A stretch of 64,000 nucleotides of DNA, taken from contig CM077646.1 of assembly GCA_039707465.1 (NCBI GenBank), forward strand, positions 76,718,715 to 76,782,714, read 5' to 3'. Positions within the stretch are counted from its first letter, which is position 1; the number at the start of each line of letters is the position of its first letter. The DNA is from Rhabdophis nuchalis. Its lineage: Eukaryota > Chordata > Lepidosauria > Squamata > Natricidae. Made by a program: the position numbers and the translations under genes. The notes beneath the pieces are model-generated. The model saw only the letters and a list, made by a program, of their open reading frames with translations, did no database searches and was not told where the DNA came from. This document shows, one piece after another, positions 49,246 through 61,375 of this stretch.

Positions 49246-50599
49246 CCTTCTTTTTTTCATTCTCATTGAACATAAGATCTCTCCCCCCCCCCCCCCCCCC
49301 CCAACACACACAGGCTAACTGACAATCTTGGAAGTTTATAAATCAGAGTTACTATAACCAGGCTGCCTCTAGATGGCACCAAAGAGTGAGAGGTTTTTGT
49401 ATCCCTTTGCTGCAATCTATGGACCACCCAGAATTGTGCACTCCAAATCTGATAGCTCTACTGCAGAATTTATTATCTGTACATTCCACTGAGTGTATTT
49501 ATATATTTTTAATTAATATCCTGCTTTGTTACAGAAGATCAATGCGGTATTATACTTCCTCTCATGGGTATGATTAGTTGCTTGAAAAATTGGCTAATGT
49601 ATGTATGGTTCTGTATACAATGGAGTAAGTTCAAAGTTGACTCAGCATTGTTGTTATGTATTTAGGCTGGTAGGTATATGATCTAAGGCAGAAATTTTCA
49701 TCTTTGCAATTCTAGCTAACTGTCCCAGGAAACTGTCTTGGTCCCTGCTATGATGGCAGTTTCCATTATAGCGGGATTTTTGACAGAAGCAGTGAGCTTG
49801 GAGATGCTGCAGTATCTCACATAAATATTCCATTCTTCCAGTTTACAACAATAGTTCTGGCTGTCAATATCAGTTACTTCTTGTGGTATGCAACTATGTA
49901 GTAAAAGATACCAAAGCTGGCTATAACAGAGCCCTGGCTGATTTGGTATATATATTGTACTATTATACTGATAGGGGTGTGAATTAGATAGTGTTGGGTA
50001 ATAGAGAATGAACTCAAAATTAGATTTGTTGAATAATTGCAACTTCATTCATCCATCCATTCATTTTTATCAAAGGGTTTTTCTCTTTTTCTCTCAGTAC
50101 AGCAAACAAGTCTTTGGACTGTAACAATGCAGCTCATCTCTGGCCTCAAACGTTTTTTTGTGAAAGATGTGAAGCGTTGTATTCAACCACAGGCTTAGTT
50201 CATTGTGGCAAAATCCCCTGGAAAAACTCAATTCATGTTGATTTCACTCTAAACCGCTATGTTAAAAAGAAGTATGGGAATTACCCTTAAATTAGTTTGA
50301 AATCAACACTGTGGCTAGTTAAGCCAAAGCTCGATAAAGAATGGGCAGTTAGGAAGCCTGAAATAATTTTCAAAAACCAACTGGTTCAGCAAAAGATTCT
50401 GTGCCATTTCACTTGTAGAAACTCCCTTTTAAAAGGCTTTTGGAAATGAATGATCCCTACTGAGTGATGTTTTTTGGAGTGTCCTCCCCTGCTCTGAAAT
50501 CATCTCCTTCTGAACATTTGAAACCTCCCACAATATCCTACCATTTTGGCAAATGTTTTTTCTGAGAGGCTGAGAATGTTGCCTAATTTTCATGGGGTA
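49246..50599. other. Intergenic, nothing recognised
   Basis: A C homopolymer at about 49281-49302 and short CA run. No gene or identifiable transposon. Confidence 0.5.
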
Positions 50600-50745
50600 G
50601 GAGAAGGATTGCGAACCAATTACACAGAGATGCAGTCCCCCTCACTAGATATCTTCAAATTAGATTAGACAGCTGTTTGTCATGAATGCTTCAGTGTGGA
50701 TTAGTGCACTAAGAAAATGGTTGGATTTCATGGCCATAATTTTGG
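50600..50745 (+). mobile_element. Old CR1 3' end fragment
   Basis: GATATCTTCAAATTAGATTAGACAGCTG TTTGTCATGAATGCTTC and GGTTGGATTTCATGGCC follow the general CR1 3' pattern (tail-proximal region) but are more diverged than the TATTG-tailed copies. Confidence 0.6.
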
Positions 50746-50805
50746 CCAATTTTTTCAGGATGCTAGTCTCAAAGGTGTTTTTTCAAGAGGCAACTGGACA
50801 TTTTG

Positions 50806-51190
50806 GTTTTTCTTTGACGATGTTTCGCTTCTCATCCAAGAAGCTACTTCAGCACTGATGGATGGTGGGGAATGGAAGGATTTATATTCCTTGCAGACAG
50901 CTGATCAGTTGCATTCTTTTAGAGAATGGCTGAGGCCACTTGGAGGTTTGTCTGTATCTTCAGGTACACCTGGGTACTGCAAATGGGTGTGGAGCCTTCT
51001 TAGAACTGCTGAAAGGACTGTTGTGGAACTGTGCTTTCTTGCAGAATGTTTTCTGCCCTCTGTCCCTTCACTGTTGAACTCAGACGTGGGCTGTTGGAGA
51101 TGAGTCTGTGTTGTCTGCACCTCAAACTGAAGCACAAATGGTTCTACACCTTTGAGACAACCATGACCTGGATGACTGAGAATCTCCATA
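50806..51190. mobile_element. Possible Penelope-like element remnant
   Basis: GATGTTTCGCTTCTCATCCA AGAAGC followed by ACTTCAG is a sequence typical of Penelope-like elements in fish and reptiles. No reverse transcriptase motif is seen, so the class is tentative. Confidence 0.45.
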
Positions 51191-51393
51191 GTCTTCCAGG
51201 GTGCTACTTTCCTGAGGGGCCAGGTAGAAGGATTAAGAAAGGGAAGGATTGCGAGCGCAAGTATCTCAGAAAGTATCTTGGACAAGAATTCAGTTTTTGG
51301 ATTGATAATAGTTTTAGCAATAGATTATTGTTACTCTGGAATCCATTGCCTTGTTCTGTCAGAAAGTCTTTTCTTGATCTTAATATTCTAGAC

Positions 51394-51619
51394 CAGGGGT
51401 AGTTAACCTTTTTATACCTACCGCCCACTTTTGTATCTCTGTTAGTAGTAAAATTTTCTAACCGTCCACCGGTTCCACAGTAATGGTGATTTATAAAGTA
51501 GGGAAGTCAATTAAATTTAAAAAAGGAAAGTGCTTCAGTATCTGACAAAACCCCTACCGCCCACCATGAAAGCTGGAACGCCCACTAGTGGGTGGTAGGG
51601 ACCAGGTTGACTACCACTG
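51394..51619. mobile_element. hAT-type MITE with target duplication
   Basis: 226 bp with ends CAGGGGTAGTTAACC and GGTTGACTACCACTG. Flanks TTCTAGAC and TTCTAGAT match at 7 of 8. Interior inverted motif ACCGCCCAC. Different subfamily from the CAGTGGTGGG elements. Confidence 0.88.
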
Positions 51620-52324
51620 TTCTAGATAATGAGAGTATTATTTTCTTCATGAAAAGAATCAACACCAAGCTATGGGCTTCCCCTAAATGTGCATTGTGAG
51701 GCACACAACCATATTATCTGGTTAAGAAAAAGTTGAATTGAATTGTATTAGCTAAGTAATGTTATTGTTATTGATGTTCCAATATTGTATTTCTGGAGGG
51801 AGATATTTATGGATTTGATCTAAATCCACAGAATTGTAACAGAGGTAGGATTTGGGAAATCCTCAATTCTAGATGCTATGAAGGCAATTATGTTAGAATT
51901 CTGTTTGCAATTTTTGACACTCCTAGGTACGTTGCAAACTGATGTGATTATATAATCATTATAGGTGCTGAAAACTGTTATCATAGCCATTGAAAACAAA
52001 AGGATTACAGTATTGCATTGGGTTATTTCTATACTGAATGATGGGATGGTCTGAGATCACTGCTATGTCCCTGTGTTCCCATAATGTCTTTCATCTCAGA
52101 AAACTGAGTCATTTAAATACCAGCCCACTCCTGTTCCAGAATAAATGCTGTGAAGATAATTTTGCAGTGTTTCCTCTAGATCTGCGGGTGGGTGGCTTCC
52201 CATGGGAAGGAACTCTTACCTTGTTTTACTTTGTTGCTCCTCCAAGTCCCTCCCAACTTGTTGTGAAATTCATTTTTTTTATTACTGGTACTATAGGCAT
52301 GGCTTGGTGGGCCTGTCAGAGAAA
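51620..52324. other. Intergenic, nothing recognised
   Basis: AT-rich unique sequence without identifiable features. Confidence 0.5.
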
Positions 52325-52527
52325 GGATACTGCAAAATCCCCATTCCCAGGGAAGAATACTGCAAAATCCCTATTCCCTCCCCACTCCTGGGGGAAGGAT
52401 AGTGCAAAATCTCCATTCCCACTCCACTCCTGGGGAAGGCTGCTGCAAAATCCCCATTCCCTCCTCACTCCTGGGGGAAGGATACTGCAAAATCTCCATT
52501 CCCACCTCACTCTGGGGCCAGCCAGAG
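52325..52527. repeat. Minisatellite, about 42-bp unit, five copies
   Basis: TGCAAAATC recurs at 52331, 52361, 52403, 52444 and 52486. Units read TGCAAAATCCCCATTCCC plus a CACTCCTGGGGGAAGG part; the first is 12 bp shorter. It explains the open frame across this stretch. Confidence 0.9.
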
Positions 52528-52597
52528 GTGGTATTTACCGGTTTTCCGAACTACTCAAAATTTTCATTTCTCCAGAACCTGTTGAATTTCACCCCTG
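52528..52597. mobile_element. hAT MITE right end beside the minisatellite
   Basis: GGTATTTACCGGTTTTCCGA and CCAGAACCTGTTGAATTTCA CCCCTG match the end of a snake hAT MITE. The matching left end and target duplication were not found, so the minisatellite may have expanded within the element. Confidence 0.6.
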
Positions 52598-54445
52598 CTT
52601 CCACCCCCTTGCTGGGCCATGCTGTCTTGTCACCATTATGCCTTCTTTTCAGCAATTTCCAGGAACAGATTTACTGCTCCCCTTTCCCAGTGGCTAGGTG
52701 GAAGGGTTCTTTTGTGTTTTTTTCTTTCTTTTTAACAGATAATGTCAGCAAAGAAGGGCTACTGGCAACCTGGCAGGAATACTGAAGACAGGACCCAGCA
52801 GTGATGTAAAATTGCTTCAAATGCCTTCATTTATTTCAACAGCCTATTGGGCAACTATAAATGGATGTATAATCAGATAAGACACTGCCTTTGAAGAATA
52901 CCTTTATTCCATTCCATATCACTGGAAGGATGGGTGTTTTGGAAGGGCCACCAAAAAGCATACTGTAGTTAAGTATTCCTCAAAGTATGGCAGACAAGAC
53001 TGGTGTGTTCATGAAATTGCTAAAGAGGAACAAATGTGTTCCACGCTTGGGAAAATGTTTTTTCCCCCTGAATTCTATGGAATGAAGTGAGAATTGAGGT
53101 TTTCTGAGGAAGATTCCCTGAGACACAGAGATCCAAAGAACTTGGTATTTGATACTATTATTCTGAACTGTTTTTTGAAACAAAGTGAGCATTGCTTCCT
53201 AAACGAACTCCACCATTATACAAAGTGAGATGCTTGCTTCACTTGGCAAAGGCTAGGAGATAGAGAAAGGATAGATCAGGATGTTGGAAGATACAGTCTG
53301 TTAGCCATTAGACATGTCCTAGGTCTCCATGCTGCCTTCAATACTAGAAGATGTTGTCTCATTACCAATGGTTTACTTGCCTCCCTACTCCATTTTTGTA
53401 TATGAAGTTGAAGTACCACAATCTTTGCCTCAGAAAAAATATATATATTGAATATCCTGACCAACCTGCTTGATGTTATCATCCCGTTTTCCCACAGCAT
53501 TGAATGTGGCAGGCCAGAAGTCCCAATGCAAAAGATGGCTTCCAGGCCTGACACCATGCTCTGGTTGGTTTCAGAAGACCCATATTCTATTTTTCCAGAC
53601 AGAAAAACTGATGCAGCTTTTGGACAGGTTTCAAGGCAGCCGTGTAAAATTAATTAGAGTACTTGGGCTCAACTACAAATGCTTTTCTCAGATAGAAAAA
53701 AGCAAAGCTAAATTCCATCCAATTAAAATAGGAGTTAATATTAAAATTAAACTACGAAGCAAGTTACACAGCAAGTTTACGGACGTACTAGCTTCTTCAA
53801 TTATTTTTCAGAGTTGCTGTTCATGTAATTAGCAATTGTGTGAATTTTTTTTTGAAAAAGTAAATAATAAAAGCGAAGGTGAACAAAAGAATCAAGGCCT
53901 TGCTATTCTTCTAGAATTGCAGTTTAATATTTTTCTCTTTTTAATTGTGAATGTTGTATTGCCCAATGTGTCATTTTATAGTGTTGCCTCAGATTAGGAA
54001 GTGAGCCGTACACTGGATCATGTGACCCTGTGCATATCTGGCTGAGTTTCCATATCCCTACTATAAGGTTCCTGCCTCTTTTCCCCCCCTCCGTATGTTA
54101 TTTTGATACAGTTTTTAAAAAAAAGTTCTGGCAATGCTAAAGTCCTGGGGCTTTGGCTCTGATCCTTTATGACTGGGTAAATGCATCTCTTTCCCTTCTT
54201 CCCACTGAAAAACTGCTTAGTCTCATTTTCCTCTTTGCAGATTTTGCTTTCATTGGATCCTAACCTCAACAAAGATATTACTAACTAAACAAACAGTATT
54301 TGGATATCTTAGTTTCCTTAAGGTGAACTGGCAGACTTCAATAAATCTTTGATCAAATGTGAACTGACTGCTAGTAAGGCAGAGGTTCAGAGGCTAGACT
54401 TAGCAATCCACATCCTTTTTTTCTGTCATGCATTTCTTTCGTAAG
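52598..54445. other. Intergenic with an LTR scrap
   Basis: 53482-53552 repeats the end of the LTR-like element at 19000-19072 (TTTTCCCACAG, AATGTGGCAGGCC, GGCTTCCAGGCCTGACA). Otherwise unique. A T-rich open frame at 53470-53832 is not recognised. Confidence 0.55.
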
Positions 54446-54470
54446 CAGGGGAGGGAGGGAGGGAGGGAGG

Positions 54471-54524
<54 letters not shown>

Positions 54525-54534
54525 GAGAGAGAGA
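54446..54534. repeat. Simple repeat (GGGA)n / (GA)n
   Basis: GGGA units grade into GA dinucleotides. Confidence 0.95.
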
Positions 54535-54659
54535 GGTGTTTCTCATTTCCTAATGCATGAAAAAGGCTAGAGACTCAGAAAAAGAAATGGGCAAGAAATT
54601 AGATTTACTGGTAAATAAAAATGAGAGTTTTAATTAATCACATATATCTGGTTGTACTC

Positions 54660-54705
54660 AGGGACATGGTGGCTCAGTGGCTAAGACACTGAATTTAGAA
54701 TCTTT
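54660..54705 (+). repeat. SINE head fragment
   Basis: GGGACATGGTGGCTCAGTGG CTAAGACACTGA is the 5' end (A-box part) of the SINE found whole at 57532. Truncated after about 40 bp. Confidence 0.75.
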
Positions 54706-57528
54706 TTGATTGTGCTGCAAAAATGGGGGGGGGGGAATACCTCTCTCCCGCTTCTCATTTCCAGTACACTAATAAATAAGAGATCTTTAAAACAACAATC
54801 AACAAACATACAGACTCACAAACTGGAAGTGCAACTGAAAGATAAAGAAGAGAGCTTTTGTGAACAAAACAAAATATTTGCAGTAGACAAATATTCCTTT
54901 CACTAATAGTTGTATATCTACAGCAATATATTCAGAAGGAATAAAACTATTGGTCCATTTTCACAGATAGAAATCAAAGCAAATGATAAATAGCTGGGAG
55001 TTGTTTCTGAGGAGCTTTCCGTTCTACTAAATGCAGTTATTTGCTAGTTAGGTTTTTATGTTATATGTGTTGTGTGTTTGTGTTTGTTTGAAAATTATAA
55101 AAAAATTATGAAAAAATATATTTGCTAGTTAGGAATTGATGGAAATCTGTATGTATCATCACCTGGAATCAGGTGAGGCTAATTCCAGCATTTTTGTAGA
55201 GGTTAAAAAAATAGGGGGTGTCTTGCCTTGCTTTTTAAGACATATGCTTATTTTTAAGCAAAACTCATGGATTTGAATGGGAAGCTACTTCCATGGAAAG
55301 ATCTTGGCAACCCCCCCCCCCCAAACAATTACTAAATAAAGCTTTACTGGTTTGTGGAATAAATTGAAACAAGCCCTGTGTGAGAGGAAAGGCTGCCTAC
55401 AAAATGGCCAGCACCTGGGCGCTGGTGTCCTCTCCCTTTATGATCTCTCCCTAGCCAGTCCAGCACTGATGGCTATAAAAGGTGACCAGAAATAGGACTC
55501 ACAAAGTGAACTAGTGGAGGAACAGGAGTTGAATTAGATTAGGGAAATATAATATTAACTGGGAGTCATACCCTTTGAGTACTTGTGGGTGTGCTTGCCT
55601 AGAGGCCAGATGAGGGGTTGCATTGGTTTTCTGAGGCTTTGGAGCACAATAACCTGGGCAGACATAGAAGAACCTGTGATACCCTGTTTCACTTTGCTTA
55701 GGTGATGGGACATTGGGGCATGGTTCCTTGCTTAAGTCTCCTTCTGATCTCCTGGCCATAGTATATAATGTGCACTGAGCCTGAGTGGTAAACTTGTTCT
55801 TCGGTTTCCATTTTCCCATCTCAGGGAATCACCACTCTCAACAAATAGTTACTAGATTCCCAGAAGTTAAAAGGGACCAAACTAGTCTATCTGGAGACCT
55901 CATCTATCTTCTCTTTCTCCTGCAAAACCTTTATTTTTTTGCTTGGACCTTTGTTGATTCCCTTCCTGCTCCCTTGTTTCAATTCTTGAGCACCATAATT
56001 CCAGTTGGGCCAATTCCAGTTAGATAGCCTACAGGCAGAAGGCAGCAAAATAATAGCAGGGAAATCTGAAGTGGCAACACTATCACTGTGCAGCTGATGT
56101 TTTATTCAGGAGCCCGATACTAAATTCTAACTAGGATGATCTTCGGTGTTACCACAGCAATAAATCACAGCAATGGTTTGGAATGCCTCAGTAAATTACA
56201 AGGATAAGTACACATATAATAACTCATTACAGTACTGAATGAATATGAGACCTTTTTATGACTTTAAATTATGCCAACACATCTTCCTCTTAATTGGTTA
56301 TCTTGATATTATTATGGGCCATTTTCAGTATGGCTGAATTACACAGATGTTACTGACAGAGCCTTAACATAGTAAAACAAAGGAATTTAAAACATGAATA
56401 TTAGTCGTATATCATTCTATACTCCTCTTATATCATTTGTTCCAAATTTGGAGCCCTCTAGCTGGGCTTCATCTTCCATCAGATTCTTGGGGGGGGGGGG
56501 GGGGCTGCCTTAAATTTGGGGTTGAAATCTGCTGAACAGCCAATCATACCCATATTATGCATTTTATCCAGAAGCCAGATCAACAGTATTCAGGGGGCTT
56601 CCTCCCAGCTAAGCAAGCACACAAGATTGCAACATTAAACTGCTGTATTTTATTAATATTAATATGCATGCTCAGGAAGTATAGTTGTCAAAACAAAGTA
56701 CACTAAGTCTTGCAAACTATCATTACTGGTTTGCTTTTATTTAGGCTTTGCATATAGATGGAAAGTTCAAAGCTTCCCCTGTTCTTTAAAAGCTTTCCAA
56801 AAATATGTTTCTCCGGGCCCAAGGCAATTCTAAACCACCTAAATCTAAGGAGAAAGCAGTTCACAATTGTTTCAGCTTCTTTCAACAAACTGCTTGCAGG
56901 TAGACGCATCATGGAAGAAAAAGCTACTGGGACATATGGGTGTGTTCTCTAAGCAGATTAGATTTCCTATGGGAAAAGCTTTATCTGAATAATTTTGCTT
57001 TCCCACAACATGATGTTTAGAAATGTCATCCTTTTCCATGTATAATTGCAGCTGAAACAACCCTCTGCTCCCATAACACTGATTCTTTCTGCATTTCACA
57101 GCATTCAGAATTCCTCAGGACTAGTTCATATGTCATCCTATAAAAAACTTCCATAACTTTCCTCTTCTTTTTCGACAACTTTAGCTTGGATTACAAGACA
57201 GGGCAGAAAAGGAGGAGCAGAAGAAGCAGTCTATCAATGACAGACAGACCGATTGAATGATTGACTGATTACTATGGTTAGACTTGCCCTATTCCTGCTG
57301 CAGTGCTATCGTTGATAGAACTTTGCCATTAGTAATTGTTCTGCAGAATAAAATGGACAACACGATCCCAGAGATCAAGTAATCCCTCAACTGTGCACAT
57401 GCAAAATCAAGACTACCCAAGAATGAAAGCAACAGTCATAGGATGGGTGCCGCAATGGCGATGACAAAATTTATCCCAGTATAATTTTCTGCTGATTCAA
57501 AAATGGGTGGAAAGTACGTATCTATAAC
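54706..57528. other. Intergenic, nothing recognised
   Basis: Homopolymer runs (C near 55311, G near 56491) and a short TCACCTG/CAGGTGA inverted pair near 55159. No gene or identifiable transposon. Confidence 0.5.
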
Positions 57529-57531
57529 ACA

Positions 57532-57868
57532 AGCAGTGACTCAGTGGCTAAAATGCTGAGCTTATCGATTAGAAGGTCAGCAGTTGAGCAGTTCAAATCC
57601 CTAGTGCCACATAATGGAGTGAGCTTCCATTACTTGTCCCAGCTTCTGCCAACCTAGCAGTTTGAAAGCACATAAAAATGCAAGTAGAAAAATAGGGACG
57701 ACTTTGGTGGGAAGGTAACAGTGTTCCATGTGCTATCTGAGTCATTAGCTATATGACCATGGAGATGTCTTTGGACAGTGCTGGCTCTTCAGTTTAGAAA
57801 CAGAGATGAGCTCTACCCCTAGATCCAGAAACTACTAGCATGCATGTGTGGGGAACTTTTACATTTAA
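57532..57868 (+). repeat. tRNA-derived SINE, nearly full length
   Basis: Head GTGACTCAGTGGCTAAAATG (A box), B-box region GTTCAAATCCCTAGTG, body TTGTCCCAGCTTCTGCC, GGTGGGAAGGTAACAGTGTT and GGACAGTGCTGGCTCTTC, and tail GGGGAACTTTTACATTTAA. Same family as the split copy at 13023-14312. Confidence 0.88.
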
Positions 57869-59172
57869 TAATACCAGAAATGTATTCTGTGTAATATCAG
57901 CATAAACTAAAGTCGTAAATACTACCCAGGGGAACCAGTAGTGAATACTCAGAGGGACTAAATGCCAACAGTAACTGGAGAGAAAGGGATTTCCATATCT
58001 AGAATACCTAAACATACTAGAAGGAGCTAGTATCTTTGAAAAAAAAACATTTCCTCTCAAGGTCTGTCATTGACCATGATGCCAGCTACCCATACTAAAT
58101 GTCTTTAATTAGATTTAAAATATCTCCTGGATCCTTGAATTTGTTGTGCAACAGGATCTTCAAAAATAATTGTGTGCACTGTATGCTATTGATTTTAATT
58201 CTGGTTGCTGGGTTCAAATGCACTCACTTGATGGCTAACAATGTCTGAGATCTGAAGACATCCCATCTTTGTACAAGTGTTCCTCACTTAGAAGCCTTCA
58301 GGCCACCCAGAATATCCCTTAGGGTTTTGTGACACAGTTGTCAAGTCTTACGGAGAATGCCTCTAAAGGATTCGGTATGTTGAAGCGCTCTGTAACTCTG
58401 AATCTCAGTCTGTGTAGATACTTTTTTTAAACTGTCTTTATGTAGAGTTTTGTATTGCAACAAAAAATATTTAATTATCAAAAGAAATATTTAGAATAGC
58501 TCCATGTCTTAGTGTCATTCCAGGCTATAATTTACTTGCATGGACATATTATTTTTATCATTAATCATTTCTGGTGAAATTTTGTCAGGCTTCATAATTT
58601 GCCTCAGTTCCTGCTGTGTTTCTCATATCTCAGTCTGTTAGAGGTTCTTGGGGCCTTGTGGGGAAAAAAGCAATTTGCTTTGGATTTTATTTTCATTACA
58701 AAAGGTAAGTGATTTGTAATGCTAGAAAATTGAATTAGCAGTCCATTTTTCATTGAGAAGTTGGAATAATACATTGAATAAGATATTAAAGATAACATCT
58801 TACCCTACTGTAGTTTTTTTTGTGGGAGGAGAGGAAATATAGTTTGGACTGCTTAGAAGACAAGTTTCAAACATATGGGGAAAGAGACATTTTAATATGA
58901 TTGTGAAAAATAACAGCACACATTGTGATGGCTGACAAAACAAAAATGATTGTATGAGAAGGTAGATATATCATTTTGAAGGAAAGCATCAGGGAATATT
59001 CTACCTAGTGTGGTGAACTGGCTGCTATATTTTTACATCAGTGTAAATGTGTGGTGATTTCATTAACAGCCAGCCTTATATTTAAAAAAAAAACATTTCT
59101 GTTAATGGAAATCAACTCTTAAGCTGGTCACACCTCAACCCATCTCATCTCTTTCACTATTGTAAATGATAA
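57869..59172. other. Intergenic, nothing recognised
   Basis: Unique AT-rich sequence. A MITE-like phrase (GTGTTCCTCACTTAGAAG) near 58279 was too short to assign. Confidence 0.45.
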
Positions 59173-59250
59173 TATGAGAAGCAGTTTGGTGTAATGGTTA
59201 AGGCACCAGGCTCAAAACTGGGAGACCTTAAGAACAAAGCCAGCTGAAAG
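59173..59250 (+). repeat. SINE head fragment (tRNA-derived)
   Basis: AGCAGTTTGGTGTAATGGTT AAGGC is a clear SINE A-box region; GGGAGACCTTAAG and GCCAGCTG follow. 3' part missing. Confidence 0.7.
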
Positions 59251-59517
59251 AGAAAAGAGAGGAATTTATTTTGCTCAATGACTAGCAACAAAAAACACAC
59301 CAAAAGAAATAAAAGATAAGTGAAATCACAATAAAACAAATAATCACAGCTACATATTATTACACTTGGAGACTGGATCAATAGGCTCCACCAAGTTCCT
59401 TCATTCTGGTGGGAAAATACTCAAAGCCAATTGGCTGAGCTCCCTATGAAAGGGCTAGCTGTCAGACAGGGCAGCGCTGGATCTGTACATAGTTATTGAA
59501 TAAAGAGCTGTTGTTGT

Positions 59518-60250
59518 TTTAAAGCAATTTTATTGGGTTTTACAGTATATTCGAGAAAAGGGGTAATATAGGGTAATATATAAACATTTTAATGGCTTCC
59601 ATGTGGAGGATGTTGGTCACCTCCGATACTTCATAGAAATTCAAAATTAAAAAAAAGAAAATAATTGGCAAAAGATATATATATATATATCATATTTTAA
59701 CATGCATACATTCAATCAATTGTTTTTCCTGCCATCCCTTTTCACAGGTTACAGTAATGTTTTCAATATCTGTTCATTTCTGAGATCTGAGTCTCTTTGC
59801 TATTGTTTCTTCTTTCTCTTTCCCGCTAGTGGGCGGGGCCATGGCCCCTCCCGTTCCCTCTTCTTCGTCTTCCAGGAGTGGAGAATGTTTCTTAAGAAAG
59901 GCCTCAACCTCTTCTACCATTTTAACTCTAACTCTGCCCCCTTCCCAGAAAACCAACATTCCTTCAGACATTAGCCATTTGAACCAAATCCCTTTTTTAA
60001 ACAATTTTTTAGATAAAAAGGAATACTTCCTTCTTATCTCTCTAATTTTTGGGGGGATATTTTTCAGAATGGTAATCTCATTTTCTTGATATTTCAGAGG
60101 CCCATCCCACTGGGCCCTCAGTATCTCATCCCTTGTGGACCTTCTTAAGAACTTAATATGTACTTCTCTTGGTACGTTATTTATTCTAGCATATGCTGAA
60201 TTAATTCTATAGACTAGGTCCATATCCCCCCAGAGCTGGTCTTTGTTTCT
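59518..60250 (-). mobile_element. ORF1-only L1 (HAL1-like) copy with 19-bp target duplication
   Basis: 733 bp on the minus strand, flanked by the exact direct repeat AATAAAGAGCTGTTGTTGT at 59499-59517 and 60251-60269. It contains the 3' part of L1 ORF1, then about 250 nt of untranslated sequence ending CCCAATAAAATTGCTTTAAA. ORF2 is absent. This layout matches HAL1 (half-L1) elements or an internally deleted L1. Confidence 0.8.
59774..60250 (-). pseudogene. L1 ORF1 protein, C-terminal part
   Basis: The frame encodes the end of the RNA-recognition domain and the C-terminal domain of L1 ORF1p, the nucleic-acid chaperone of LINE-1. Recognisable blocks are VPREVHIKFLRRSTRDEIL, ITILKNIPPKIREIRRKY and GIWFKWLMSEGMLVFWEGG. 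The coiled coil and start are missing. The open frame continues upstream into the flanking LTR (to 60298), which is not part of the protein. The uninterrupted frame suggests a young copy. Confidence 0.85.
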
Positions 60251-60497
60251 AATAAAGAGCTGTTGTTGTAACTGAAGCCGGAGTCCTCTTTCATCCATTC
60301 ACCCTACCTAATGCATATTTTCCCTGCTCAAATATAGTATATTTTTATAAGCCTCTTATAATGATATTATATTTATTCACCTAAGCACTAATAAATCTGA
60401 TATATTTAAATTTTACACCAAGATATATATTTTTCCAAATGTTAATAAAAGACAATTGAACATGATATTAATGAAAATAAGGGTCAATTGGGGTTTT

Positions 60498-60815
60498 TTA
60501 ACGGTGTTGCTTAATTTTCATTGCAGCAGCACAAAATTTGGATTCTGCATGAGTGATGACTAAATTTAAGTCTTGCAAAAAATGGTTCACATGAGAATTA
60601 TCTGCTTTCCCTGGAAATCTCTCTATTAAGGAGATGATGTCTTGCAAAAAATGGTTCACTTTATAGGGCCTTATAATAGCCCTATAATACTTGCAATGTA
60701 AGGAAACATGTGAGATGTTTTCAACCTCCTTATTGCCACATGTACGTATTTGCTTAGCTATGGGGATTTTATTATACCTGTCTTGCAGGAGTGCTGATGG
60801 GAGAATGTTAAACAT
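60498..60815 (-). pseudogene. Non-LTR retrotransposon C-terminal remnant
   Basis: 105 residues with ALLQDRYNKIPIAKQIRTCG and ISHVSLHCKYYR, the C-x-H-x-C pattern found near the C terminus of many LINE reverse transcriptase proteins. The clade is not certain. VNHFLQD occurs twice, 23 residues apart, because a 20-bp segment is duplicated. No catalytic domain remains. Confidence 0.6.
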
Positions 60816-60884
60816 GGCTCTGAAGAAGCCGGCTGGATGAACTCAGACTAGTCATTTTCACTCACCCTAGGAAATAGCTGAACC

Positions 60885-60965
60885 CAAACTACTTCTGAAG
60901 TTTTACCAAGAAAACTTCAGGGACAGTCACCAGGAGTCAACTGTGACTCAAAGGCAGGCACACAA
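60885..60965 (+). repeat. SINE tail fragment
   Basis: CCAAACTACTTCTGAAG, ACCAAGAAAACTTCAGGGAC AG and CACCAGGAGTCAACTGTGAC TC match the tail of the SINE at 2901-3090 and of related squamate SINEs. Confidence 0.7.
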
Positions 60966-61375
60966 ACACATATGTGCATGTGCATATACATACCTTACAT
61001 TTATCTGTCTCAGGAGGTTTGGCAGGAGGAGCACGTTCCAAGTTCCATCCGGCAAGAGCTTTTCTTTTCTTTTCTTTTTAGAAACATTTTTTTTTATTTT
61101 TAAACAAACACAAACAAACATAACAACCCCCCCTCCCAAACGATCTTCCATTACAGATTGTAGAAGGTGTGTCGGTTGGTTACAGAATTTCTGTTCATCT
61201 CTTCCATAGTCATCATTTACTTTTCATATCAAATCACATATTTTTAGTTCAAATATATTTATATACTAGCTATACCCGGCCACGCGTTGCTGTGGCCCAG
61301 TCTGGTTAAATGGCCAACCAATCTGTGTGTAGATCTACACCTGCACACATACACACAACCACCATATAAGCCCCA

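Larger units (their letters stand above)
59391..60301 (+). mobile_element. LTR-like element interrupted by a HAL1-like insertion
   Basis: Flanking halves 59391-59517 and 60251-60301 read as promoter/R/U5 of an LTR: CCAATTGG box, ATTGAATAAAGAGCTG polyadenylation region, then AACTGAAGCCGGAGTCC. Boundaries are approximate and the LTR call rests on layout only. Confidence 0.4.

Noticed and set aside
52038..52697. 219-residue open frame
   Set aside because: Driven by the 42-bp minisatellite and a hAT end; no domain.
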